Shown here piece after piece: positions 1-6,642 of a stretch of DNA of 10,608 bases. Each line of letters begins with the position of its first letter. Positions within the stretch are counted from its first letter, which is position 1. Source of the stretch: an uncultured Faecalibacterium sp. Its GTDB lineage: Bacteria > Bacillota > Clostridia > Oscillospirales > Ruminococcaceae. Made by a program: the position numbers and the translations under genes. The stretch covers positions 1 through 10,608 of the forward strand of contig URVW01000076.1 of NCBI GenBank assembly GCA_900551435.1, in the 5' to 3' direction. Below the pieces are notes generated by a model that did not search any database, was not told the origin of the DNA, and saw nothing but the letters and a program-made list of their open reading frames with translations.

Positions 1-1095
1 CGGGAAGCTCTCGGTGCCGTTCAGCTTTTTACCGGCAGTAATATGGACGTTTTTGTCCGTAACGACATAGCTGACCTCGCAGTCGCTTTCCACCACGGTG
101 TCCTGCATCAGCACGCAGTTGCGGACAACAGCGCCCTTCTTGACCTGGCAGCCGCGGAACAACACGCAGTTCTCGACAGTACCCTCGATCACGCAGCCGT
201 CAGCCAGCAGGCTGTTCTTGACAGCGCTGCCCTTGACGTAGCGGGTCGGGTTATCATCACGAATCTTGGTGTAGATGGGGGCTGCATCAAACAGCTGCTC
301 CATGCTTTCGGGCTGCAGCAGGCGCATATTTTCGTCGAAGTAGCTCTTCATATCGGAAACGCGGGAAGCATAACCGTGGAACTCGTAGCCCTGAACGTTC
401 AGCAGCTTGAGGTTGCGCGCCAGAATATCTCTCTCAAAATATACCAGACCGCGCACGGCAGCGTCGTGAATCAGATGGATCAGGCTCTCGCGCTCAATGA
501 CGTAGATGTTCATGGCCAGGTTCTGCTTGCCGCAGCGGTAATCATTGCTCAGAATCTCGGTCACGCGGCCGTTCTCGTCCATACGCAGGGTGTAGTTGTC
601 GCTGCGGGCGCCCTCGGGAATGGGCGCGCGGTTGTAGACCATGGTCACATCGGCACCGGAAGCAACGTGGGTGTCCACCAGCTTGCCGAAGTCGAAGTTC
701 ATTGCCATATACGAGTCAGAAAGTACGACATAGCGCTCTTTCTGGCTTTCCAGCCAGTCCAGAATGCTGTCCAGCGCGTCCACACGACCGGAGTACATCT
801 TGACGCTGCGCTCTGCAAAGGGCGGCACAATGTTCAAGCCGCCGCGCTTGCGGGTCAGGTCCCATTCACGACCGGCACCCAGATGATCCATCAGGGAGTG
901 GTAGTTCTTACGCACGACGATGGACACGTTGGAAATGCCGCAGTTTGCCATGCTGGACAGCACAAAGTCCACCATGCGGTAACGGCCGGCAAACGGAATG
1001 GACGCCATCGCGCGCTCGGTCACGAGTTCAGGCACGGTGGTGTCATAGCTGTTGGGGAAAATAATGCCCAACGCATTGTTGTTCTGGCTCAGCAT
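1..1095 (-). CDS. glgD: GlgD, GlgC-like regulatory subunit of ADP-glucose pyrophosphorylase (3' end missing)
   Basis: The reading frame is open for 365 codons from ATG at 1095 to the window edge. GlgD proteins are about 370 residues, so only a few codons are missing. Residues 1-250 follow the nucleotidyltransferase fold of GlgC (GRYRMVDFVLS at 37-47 matches GKYRIVDFPLS of GlgC), and residues 285-350 form a left-handed beta-helix-like hexapeptide region. Key catalytic features are absent. There is no GGRGSRL phosphate loop at the N-terminus, the KPAV motif is MASI, the LSGD aspartate is replaced (LSDS at 125-128), and there is no EKP glucose-1-phosphate motif. GlgD of Firmicutes is known as a non-catalytic partner that raises GlgC activity; that role is inferred here. 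The start lies inside the end of glgC (7-base overlap) with AAGGAGGG at 1105-1112, so the two are probably translationally coupled. Confidence 0.93.
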   Translation of the reverse strand, partial: MLSQNNNALGIIFPNSYDTTVPELVTERAMASIPFAGRYRMVDFVLSSMANCGISNVSIVVRKNYHSLMDHLGAGREWDLTRKRGGLNIVPPFAERSVKMYSGRVDALDSILDWLESQKERYVVLSDSYMAMNFDFGKLVDTHVASGADVTMVYNRAPIPEGARSDNYTLRMDENGRVTEILSNDYRCGKQNLAMNIYVIERESLIHLIHDAAVRGLVYFERDILARNLKLLNVQGYEFHGYASRVSDMKSYFDENMRLLQPESMEQLFDAAPIYTKIRDDNPTRYVKGSAVKNSLLADGCVIEGTVENCVLFRGCQVKKGAVVRNCVLMQDTVVESDCEVSYVVTDKNVHITAGKKLNGTESFP

Positions 1096-2282
1096 ACTTC
1101 CTCGCCCTCCTTGACGGAATCAAATACTTTGGCGCCCTCTTTGACGGTAGCACCTGCGCCAACGGTAAGGCCAGTGCCCACATGAGCGATCGGGCCGTCG
1201 CCGCCGATCTTTGCACCTGCGCCCACAACGACATCCTCAGCCAGGATGCAGCGCTTGACGACTGCACCCGCCTTGACCACAACACCGTCCATCAGGACAG
1301 CATCCTCGACCGTTGCGCCCTCTTCCACGATGACGCCGGCGCTCAGGACAGAGTGCGTGACGCGGCCATAGATCTTGCAGCCCTCCGTGACGAGAGAATC
1401 CTGCACAACAGCGCGGGGGCCGATCTTCTGAGCCGGCAGCACGGGGTTGCGGCTGTAGATCTTCCAAGTCTTGTCGAAGATATCGATGCCGGAGTTCTCG
1501 GGATCGAGGACTTCCATGTTGGCTTCCCACAGGCTGTCGATGGTTCCGACGTCACGCCAGTAGCCCGCAAAGCGGTAAGCGTACATCTTGCGGCCGTCGC
1601 GCAGCAGAGCGGGGATGATGTTCATGCCGAAGTCGTTCTTGGAGTTGGGGTCTGCCTCGTCCTCTTCCAGATACTTCTTCAGGACATCCCAGTTGAAGAT
1701 ATAGATGCCCATGGAAGCCAGATTGGACTTCGGGACCGGGGGCTTCTCCTGGAACTCGGTGATCTTGTCGTTCTCGTCTGCGACCATCAGGCCGAAGCGG
1801 GAAGCTTCCTTCCAATCGACTTCCATGACGGCGACCGAGAACTCAGCGCCCTTTTCCTTGTGGAAGCGGAGGAAGTCTGCATAGTCCTGCTTGCAGATCT
1901 GGTCACCGGACAGGATGATGACGTACTCCGGATCATAGCTGTCGATGAAGCTGATGTTCTGGTAGATGGCGTTTGCCGTGCCCTTGTACCAGTCAGTTCC
2001 CTTTGCCTGCTCATACGGGGGCAGGGTGTGGACGCCGCCGTGCAGACGGTCGAGGTCCCAAGGCTGACCGTTGCCGATGTACTCGTTCAGCTTCTGGGGC
2101 TGATACTGCGTTGCGATGCCAACGGTATCGATGTTGGAGTTGACGCAGTTGGACAGCGGGAAGTCCACGATGCGGTATTTGCCGCCGAAACCGACCGCCG
2201 GTTTTGCCGTTTTCTGTGTCAGCGCGTACAAGCGCGAGCCACGTCCGCCGGCAAGGATCATTGCCACAATTTCTTTTGCCAT
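1089..2282 (-). CDS. glgC: Glucose-1-phosphate adenylyltransferase (ADP-glucose pyrophosphorylase), catalytic subunit
   Basis: This cytosolic enzyme of 397 residues makes ADP-glucose and pyrophosphate from ATP and glucose-1-phosphate, the committed step of bacterial glycogen synthesis. The N-terminal nucleotidyltransferase domain shows the phosphate loop LAGGRGSRL (10-18), AKPAV (26-30), GGKYRIVDFPLSN (33-45), the catalytic aspartate D127 in LSGDQ, and the sugar-phosphate lysine K180 in FQEKP. From about residue 285 a hexapeptide beta-helix region runs to the C-terminus, as in the family. Length is close to the family norm of about 400. The ATG is preceded by AAAGGGGAG with 9 bases between. 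It lies 83 bases downstream of glgB with no clear terminator or promoter between, so co-transcription is likely. Its last codons also carry the glgD ribosome site. Confidence 0.97.
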   Translation of the reverse strand: MAKEIVAMILAGGRGSRLYALTQKTAKPAVGFGGKYRIVDFPLSNCVNSNIDTVGIATQYQPQKLNEYIGNGQPWDLDRLHGGVHTLPPYEQAKGTDWYKGTANAIYQNISFIDSYDPEYVIILSGDQICKQDYADFLRFHKEKGAEFSVAVMEVDWKEASRFGLMVADENDKITEFQEKPPVPKSNLASMGIYIFNWDVLKKYLEEDEADPNSKNDFGMNIIPALLRDGRKMYAYRFAGYWRDVGTIDSLWEANMEVLDPENSGIDIFDKTWKIYSRNPVLPAQKIGPRAVVQDSLVTEGCKIYGRVTHSVLSAGVIVEEGATVEDAVLMDGVVVKAGAVVKRCILAEDVVVGAGAKIGGDGPIAHVGTGLTVGAGATVKEGAKVFDSVKEGEEVC

Positions 2283-2304
2283 AGCTTTATTCTCCCCTTT
2301 TACA

Positions 2305-2334
2305 CATTTCCGAGTTTGTTTGGAATTGGAAATG
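2305..2334. repeat. Inverted repeat in the glgB-glgC gap
   Basis: CATTTCC at 2305-2311 is repeated inverted at 2328-2334, with 16 bases between. As minus-strand RNA it would form a 7-base-pair hairpin a few bases upstream of the glgC ribosome site (2292-2297). There is no T-run after it, so it does not look like an intrinsic terminator. It could be an RNA processing or stability element, or chance. Confidence 0.4.
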
Positions 2335-2365
2335 GTCTAACGATGTGAGTGCTTGCGTGTCCGGA

Positions 2366-4708
2366 TCATTTTTCGGACGGGTCAGCTTTTGGCTCCGCAG
2401 CTTTCTTGGCGCGGGGCTTGCGTGCGGGCTTTGCCGGTGCGGCGTCGGCTGCAGGGGCAGCTTCGGCCTTGGTTCTGCGGGTACGCTTGGGCTTTTCCGC
2501 CGGCTCAGCTTTCTCGGCTGCTTCAGCCTTTTCCGCTTTTGCCTTGGCGGGCGCTTTCTTGGGTTTCTCGGCCTTGACCGGCTTTTCCTCGGCCTTTGCC
2601 TTCGCGGCCTTTGTGGTCTTGGTGGTCTTTGCCGCCTTCACCGGCTTTTCCTCGGCCGCTTTTGCTGCCTTGGCTTTGGTGGTCTTGGTCGTTTTTGCCG
2701 GCTTCTCAGCCTTCTCTGCCTTCACGGTCTTGGCTGCGGTCTTTTTGGGTGCAGTCTTTTCGGCCGTTTCGGTCTTATCGGCAGCTGCCTTGCGGGTGCG
2801 CTTTGCGGGCACTTCGAAGTACAGGGTGCTCATCGGCGGCAGCGTGATGGTGATGCTCTGCTCAAAGCCGTGCAGGGGCTTCTTCTTGGTGCGGACCGCC
2901 TTGTTGTGGACCGCGCCGGAGCCGCCGAAGGCTTCGTCGTCGCTGTTCAGGATCTCTTTGTAAGTACCCGCCACGGGCGCGCCGAGGGTGTAGCCCTCGC
3001 GCAGGACGGGGTTAAAGTTGCAGACGATCAGGATCTGCTTGCCGGAAGCGTCCTTGCGCAGGAACGCGACCACGCTCTGCTGCGAGTCGTCCGGAACGAT
3101 CCACTGGAAGCCTTCCCAGCTGTAATCGATCTGCCAGAAGGCCGGATGCTCTTTGTAGAACGCATTCAGGGTCTTTACATAGGTCTGCAGCTCAGTGTGC
3201 TTGTCATAGCCCAGCAGCATCCAATCCAGCTGCTTGTCCTCGTTCCACTCAGTGAACTGGCCGAACTCCTGCCCCATGAAGAGCAGTTTCTTGCCCGGAT
3301 GGGCCATCATGTAGCCGAAGAAGGTGCGCAGGTTTGCGAACTTGGCCTCGTACTCTCCGGGCATCTTATTGATGAGACTGCCCTTGCCGTGAACGACTTC
3401 GTCGTGGCTGATGGGCAGAACGAAATTCTCGCTGAACGCATAGAAGAAGCTGAACGTGACCTTGTTGTGGTTGCCCGCACGGAAGAGCGGGTCGGTCTTC
3501 ATGTAGCTGAGCATGTCGTTCATCCAGCCCATGTTCCACTTGAAGTTGAAGCCCAAGCCGCCGTCCGAAGCGGGCTTGGTGACCATCGGCCACGCGGTGG
3601 ATTCCTCTGCGATCATGTACTTATGGGGGTGGCGGCCCAGCACAGTGTTGTTCAGCTTGCGCAGGAACGCGACCGCTTCCAGATTCTCCTTGCCGCCGTC
3701 CTTGTTCGGCTCCCACTCGCCCTGTTTGCGGTTGTAATCGAGGTAGAGCATCGAAGCCACAGCGTCCACGCGCAGACCATCGATGTGGTACTGCTCCAGC
3801 CAATACAGAGCGCTGGAGATCAGGAAGCTCTGCACCTCGTTACGGCCGAAGTCGAACACCATCGTGCCCCACTCTTTGTGCTCGCCGCGCTTGGGGTTCG
3901 GGTCCTCATAGCAGGGTTCGCCGTCGAACCTATATAGACCGAACTGATCCTTCGGGAAGTGGGCCGGGACCCAGTCCATGATGACGCCGATGCCGGCGGC
4001 ATGGAGTTTATCCACGAAGGCCATGAAGTCCTTCGGCGTGCCGTAGCGGCTGGTGGGGGCGAAATAGCCCGTGACCTGATAGCCCCAGCTGCCGTCGAAC
4101 GGATACTCCATCACGGGCAGCAGCTCGACATGGGTGTAGCCCATCTCGGTGATGTACGGAATGAGCTGGTCGGCCAGCTCGGCGTAGTTGTAGGGGATCT
4201 TCTCGCCCTTCATTTTCCAGCTGCCCGCGTGCATCTCGTAGATGTTCATCGGGCCGTTGATGACGTCGGCCTTTTTCTGGGCCTCCTGCCACGCCGTGTC
4301 GTGCCACTCAAAGCCATTCAGGTCAAAGACCTTGCTGCCGTTAGACGGGCGGGTCTCGGCGTGGAACGCATACGGGTCGGCCTTGTAGACCAAGTCTCCG
4401 GCGCGGGTCGTCACGCAGTATTTATAGACATCGTATTCCTTCATGCCGGGGATGAACAGCTCCCAGACCGAGTCGTTGTCCACCTTGTGCATCGGGTGGC
4501 TGCCCGGTTTCCAGCTGTTGAAATCACCCACCACGCTGATGGCGGCGGCATGAGGCGCCCATACACGGAACACGACACCGGATTCGCCCGCGCGCGTTTC
4601 GATATGAGCACCGAAATAGCGGTATGCTTCGCAGTTGTTACCCTGCTTGAACAGATAAATCGGCAGATCCGATGGGTCCGTATGGATTTTTTCTTCCGTC
4701 GGTTTCAT
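2366..4708 (-). CDS. glgB: 1,4-alpha-glucan branching enzyme with histone-like C-terminal tail
   Basis: This 780-residue protein cuts alpha-1,4 glucan chains and re-attaches them by alpha-1,6 bonds, introducing branches into glycogen. A CBM48 domain lies at about 40-125 (FRVWAPHA at 47-54, GDFNSW at 61-66). The GH13 barrel follows at about 160-520: GVIMDWVPAH (241-250), nucleophile D315 in GLRVDAV, acid/base E368 in IAEES, and transition-state D436 in ISHDEVVHGKGS. A C-terminal beta domain ends near 635. Residues 636-780 form an extra low-complexity tail of about 40 Lys and 44 Ala in 145 residues, with about 47 basic against 20 acidic residues. The family normally stops near the end of the beta domain, so the tail is the oddity. 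The ATG has GGGGAGGAG 6 bases upstream (4715-4723) and its own promoter. It heads the glgB-glgC-glgD operon. Confidence 0.96.
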   Translation of the reverse strand: MKPTEEKIHTDPSDLPIYLFKQGNNCEAYRYFGAHIETRAGESGVVFRVWAPHAAAISVVGDFNSWKPGSHPMHKVDNDSVWELFIPGMKEYDVYKYCVTTRAGDLVYKADPYAFHAETRPSNGSKVFDLNGFEWHDTAWQEAQKKADVINGPMNIYEMHAGSWKMKGEKIPYNYAELADQLIPYITEMGYTHVELLPVMEYPFDGSWGYQVTGYFAPTSRYGTPKDFMAFVDKLHAAGIGVIMDWVPAHFPKDQFGLYRFDGEPCYEDPNPKRGEHKEWGTMVFDFGRNEVQSFLISSALYWLEQYHIDGLRVDAVASMLYLDYNRKQGEWEPNKDGGKENLEAVAFLRKLNNTVLGRHPHKYMIAEESTAWPMVTKPASDGGLGFNFKWNMGWMNDMLSYMKTDPLFRAGNHNKVTFSFFYAFSENFVLPISHDEVVHGKGSLINKMPGEYEAKFANLRTFFGYMMAHPGKKLLFMGQEFGQFTEWNEDKQLDWMLLGYDKHTELQTYVKTLNAFYKEHPAFWQIDYSWEGFQWIVPDDSQQSVVAFLRKDASGKQILIVCNFNPVLREGYTLGAPVAGTYKEILNSDDEAFGGSGAVHNKAVRTKKKPLHGFEQSITITLPPMSTLYFEVPAKRTRKAAADKTETAEKTAPKKTAAKTVKAEKAEKPAKTTKTTKAKAAKAAEEKPVKAAKTTKTTKAAKAKAEEKPVKAEKPKKAPAKAKAEKAEAAEKAEPAEKPKRTRRTKAEAAPAADAAPAKPARKPRAKKAAEPKADPSEK
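2577..2657 (-). repeat. Direct repeat inside the glgB tail
   Basis: The 18-base string ACCGGCTTTTCCTCGGCC (plus-strand reading) occurs at 2577-2594 and again at 2640-2657, exactly 63 bases (21 codons) apart. In the protein this gives EEKPVKA at 686-692 and 707-713, with KTTKTTKA also twice (672-679, 694-701). The pattern suggests the lysine-rich tail grew by duplication of a unit of about 21 codons, and that its length may differ between strains. Confidence 0.75.
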
Positions 4709-4723
4709 AAACAGCTCCTCCCC

Positions 4724-4748
4724 GTACAGGCCGCAGAGAGGCCTATAC
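4724..4748 (-). promoter_or_regulatory. Leader hairpin next to the glgB ribosome site
   Basis: In minus-strand RNA, GTATAGGCC pairs with GGCCTGTAC (9 pairs including one G-U, 7-base loop). The hairpin ends directly against the GGGGAGGAG ribosome site at 4715-4723. It lies just downstream of the predicted transcription start near 4756, so it forms most of the leader. It may affect mRNA stability or translation of glgB; no known riboswitch class was recognised. Confidence 0.5.
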
Positions 4749-4762
4749 CTTTTTACTCTCTT

Positions 4763-4791
4763 ATATTAAAGAATTTCTGCGCATTTTGCAA
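4763..4791 (-). promoter_or_regulatory. Promoter of the glgBCD operon
   Basis: On the minus strand, TTGCAA (4786-4791) and TAATAT (4763-4768) are separated by 17 bases, a good fit to a housekeeping sigma-70-type promoter. Transcription would start near 4756, about 48 bases ahead of the glgB ATG. Confidence 0.65.
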
Positions 4792-4839
4792 GGCTTTTTC
4801 CGGAAATTCTAACATATTCTTTTCGTCAACTTTTTCCGT

Positions 4840-4867
4840 TATATACAACATCGACAATTTTGTGCAA
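4840..4867 (-). promoter_or_regulatory. Possible second upstream promoter for glgB
   Basis: TTGCAC (4862-4867) and TATATA (4840-4845) lie 16 bases apart on the minus strand, about 75 bases upstream of the better promoter. The surrounding DNA is AT-rich, so a chance match is possible. If used, it would give tandem promoters for the glycogen operon. Confidence 0.3.
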
Positions 4868-4894
4868 GAAATCTAGGCAAACCTGACAGAACAT

Positions 4895-4959
4895 AAAATA
4901 AAAAGAAACATCCGCCCCATTCTCTGTGCAAAATGCAAAAGAGAACGAGACGGATGTTT
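4895..4959 (-). terminator. Intrinsic terminator of the 3D-domain gene
   Basis: AAACATCCG (4906-4914) pairs with CGGATGTTT (4951-4959), and ATTCTCT (4919-4925) pairs with AGAGAAC (4940-4946), one of these pairs being non-Watson-Crick; together they form a long interrupted stem. On the minus strand it is followed by CTTTTTATTTT. It lies 36 bases past the stop of the 3D-domain gene and separates it from the glycogen operon read in the same direction. Confidence 0.8.
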
Positions 4960-4994
4960 TCAGTTCATTCCGTGTGCGTAAAAGTTGAATTGAT

Positions 4995-6152
4995 TCAGTT
5001 GACAACGTAGGCGTTGACCTGAATGGCGCCGTTGATGACCGATTCGGCGTAGGTCTCATAGAACAGGTCCACGAGGATCTCGCCGTTCTGGACGGCGATG
5101 CCGGTGTCGGTCGCGATGGCGTAGCCGTAAACGAAGCGGCCATCGGTGGAAGTGATATACAACAGCGTGCCATAGGGGATCACGTCCGGGTCCACAGCGA
5201 CCGTGCCGTAGCCCAGACCCAGACCTGACGAGCCTTTGCCCGTGCGGGAGTAGTAGCCGGTGGCCTTGCCGGTCAGGACCTTGCTGTAGGAAGCGGGGGC
5301 ATTGGTCGTGCCGTCCGGACCGGTCAGCGGCGAGACGGGCGCACCTACGCCGTAGGTCTTGACCACATGGTCGGTCGGCTCGACGGTGGTGGTCACGTCA
5401 ACCACCACGCTGTTTTCCAGCTCGCCGTCCACCCAGCGCTCGCGAGTGGTCACGGCCTGCTGGCCTTCCGCGCCGTGCTGCAGGGTCGTAGCGCGGCCGG
5501 TGTTGCGGAAGTACAGGCTTGTGTAGACATATTGGGTGTCATAGGGAATGGCCTGTGTCTCGACCTTATCCTGATAGTCCACCCGGTGGACAACGATGCT
5601 GCTGCCCGCCGTCACCAGCTCATCCAGAGCCGGCTCGGTGTAGTCATCCTCTTCCAGCACGATGCCGGCGCGCTCCAGCGCATCGGCCACCGTGCCAAAG
5701 GCCATCTTGACGGGATATTCCTGCCCGTCGGCCTGAATGGTCACAGAGAATGCTCGTTCGATGTTCAGGGAAGCAAGGCTGCCGCTGAACGCAGTGTAAT
5801 ATACATGGTCGCCTTCCTCGGCCTCAATGCCGGACAGGCTCATCACACGGGCGGGGTCGCTTTCTGAGCTGACCACCAGCTGCCGTGCACCATAGGAGTC
5901 AGTGACGTAGGTCAGCCGCAGATTCGCGGCGGTCACAGCCAGCGTGAACACAAGGCTCACAGCCATGACGCAAAACGCCAGCACACGGGGGGCAGCTGCA
6001 TGGATGCAGCCGCGCAATGCTTTTTTCGATTTGACGGAAGCGATACGGAACAACTCCTCTCTTTTTACAGTTTGGAATACGATGCGGGCCTTCCAGCACC
6101 CGCCGTTGCACAGAGTTTTTCCCGTCTGTGTTCGGGAGCCGCAGGACGGCAT
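4995..6152 (-). CDS. Membrane-anchored cell-wall protein with DUF348, G5 and 3D domains (YabE-like)
   Basis: The protein has 385 residues from the furthest ATG. A basic N-terminus (about 30-57) leads into one hydrophobic segment (about 57-77), either a signal peptide or an anchor. Outside the membrane lie a DUF348 ubiquitin-like domain (about 134-192), a G5 domain (about 193-268), a short Pro/Gly/Thr linker, and a C-terminal 3D domain (about 290-385). The three conserved aspartates of the 3D domain are visible: D321 in AVDPDVIPYGT, D349 in ATDTG and D362 in VDLFY. 3D domains share the barrel of the lytic transglycosylase MltA, and YabE/Rpf-like proteins cut or remodel peptidoglycan; wall hydrolase activity here is inferred. 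The start at 6152 suits the promoter (leader of about 47 bases) but has only a weak ribosome site. A strong AGAGAGGAG lies inside codons 31-33 with no usual start codon at proper distance. Confidence 0.88.
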   Translation of the reverse strand: MPSCGSRTQTGKTLCNGGCWKARIVFQTVKREELFRIASVKSKKALRGCIHAAAPRVLAFCVMAVSLVFTLAVTAANLRLTYVTDSYGARQLVVSSESDPARVMSLSGIEAEEGDHVYYTAFSGSLASLNIERAFSVTIQADGQEYPVKMAFGTVADALERAGIVLEEDDYTEPALDELVTAGSSIVVHRVDYQDKVETQAIPYDTQYVYTSLYFRNTGRATTLQHGAEGQQAVTTRERWVDGELENSVVVDVTTTVEPTDHVVKTYGVGAPVSPLTGPDGTTNAPASYSKVLTGKATGYYSRTGKGSSGLGLGYGTVAVDPDVIPYGTLLYITSTDGRFVYGYAIATDTGIAVQNGEILVDLFYETYAESVINGAIQVNAYVVN

Positions 6153-6205
6153 TTCACTTCAACGTGATAAATTTTAGACGCTGCAACGTTTGTTGCGCGG
6201 GAGCT

Positions 6206-6234
6206 ATTTTAGCAGACGAAATCCGATTTGTCAA
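6206..6234 (-). promoter_or_regulatory. Near-consensus promoter of the 3D-domain gene
   Basis: On the minus strand, TTGACA (6229-6234), a 17-base spacer and TAAAAT (6206-6211) form an almost perfect sigma-70-type promoter, with an extended -10 (TGC before TAAAAT). The start would be near 6199. The leader holds a small hairpin, GCAAC/GTTGC at 6183-6196. Confidence 0.8.
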
Positions 6235-6623
6235 ATTCCCGCACGGAAAGTTGACATTTTTTTGACATTATTTTTTGTGCATCTTGTACATAGTTTTCAC
6301 GTATTCTGTCGATTTTCGAGCGTTTCTTTCCGATTTTTTGGCCGAATCGCCGCTTTATTTGTTCATAAATTTTTAACATATATCAGGCCGTTTTCGGGCC
6401 GAAATCGACGGAATTTCCCGTTTCTTTTGGCACGGCAAACCATTCACAGACGCCATTTTCCGGCAGAAAAAACCGGTCGAATTTCTCCCAAAACGCGGGG
6501 TATTTTCCCCTGTTTTTTACCTCCTGAACCCCTCCGTCAAAATGCCGAAAGCCGAAAAAGGCCAATAAAAAAGAACACACTGGCCGCTCTCCTTTCCCCG
6601 CTGTACAATCAAACAAAAAACGG
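6235..6623. other. Long AT-rich intergenic region between divergent wall-lysis genes
   Basis: About 390 bases hold no well-supported gene. Visible items are two direct copies of TTGACATT 11 bases apart (6251-6258, 6262-6269) on the plus strand; short GC hairpins in T-rich DNA (GGCC repeats at 6386-6400; GGGG TATTTT CCCC followed by TGTTTTTT at 6497-6518); an inverted GGCCA/TGGCC pair around 6560-6585; and a possible -10 box TACAAT at 6604-6609, too far from any good -35, which would suit the lysozyme gene. A weak minus-strand small reading frame is listed separately. Confidence 0.5.
6383..6580 (-). CDS. Possible small reading frame of 65 codons, unrecognised
   Basis: A GTG at 6580 has AAAGGAG on the minus strand with 8 bases between, which is excellent spacing, and the frame stays open for 65 codons to TGA at 6383. 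The product would be Phe-rich with no family I recognise, and the codons are more AT-rich than in neighbouring genes. No promoter is evident upstream. The same purine run could be coincidence in this AT-rich gap, so this is a weak candidate only. Confidence 0.15.
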   Translation of the reverse strand: MCSFLLAFFGFRHFDGGVQEVKNRGKYPAFWEKFDRFFLPENGVCEWFAVPKETGNSVDFGPKTA

Positions 6624-6625
6624 AA

Positions 6626-6642
6626 AGGAGGAACGGACCATA
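6626..6642 (+). promoter_or_regulatory. Ribosome site placing translation start on an ATA codon
   Basis: AGGAGG at 6626-6631 is a full-strength ribosome site. The codon 8 bases downstream, in frame with the lysozyme, is ATA (6640-6642), directly before the sequence expected at the N-terminus of a GH25 lysozyme. The next in-frame usual start codon, TTG at 6655, lies 23 bases from the site and would remove part of the first strand. The arrangement looks like an ATG to ATA change, or a genuine rare ATA start. Confidence 0.65.

Noticed and set aside
43..2348. Long plus-strand frames opposite glgD and glgC
   Set aside because: These are antisense shadows produced by the GC-rich third positions of glgC and glgD, with Val/Ala/His-rich low-quality products.
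2345..3937. Plus-strand open frame of 530 codons opposite glgB
   Set aside because: It lies wholly antisense to a well-supported gene; its Leu/Phe/Gly/Cys-rich beginning is the mirror of the Lys/Ala tail codons, and it shows no family motif.
3959..4876. Plus-strand frame of 305 codons opposite the glgB start and running into the gap
   Set aside because: It is antisense to the glgB catalytic core and continues into AT-rich DNA holding the glgB promoter; no ribosome site or recognised domain.
6497..6518. GGGG TATTTT CCCC plus T-run as a terminator on the plus strand
   Set aside because: The stem is only four base pairs and there is no gene upstream on that strand to terminate.
6190..6639. 150-codon N-terminal extension of the GH25 lysozyme
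   Set aside because: The stretch is open by chance in AT-rich DNA, has no ribosome site or lysozyme-like sequence, and a strong AGGAGG lies right before the homologous start.
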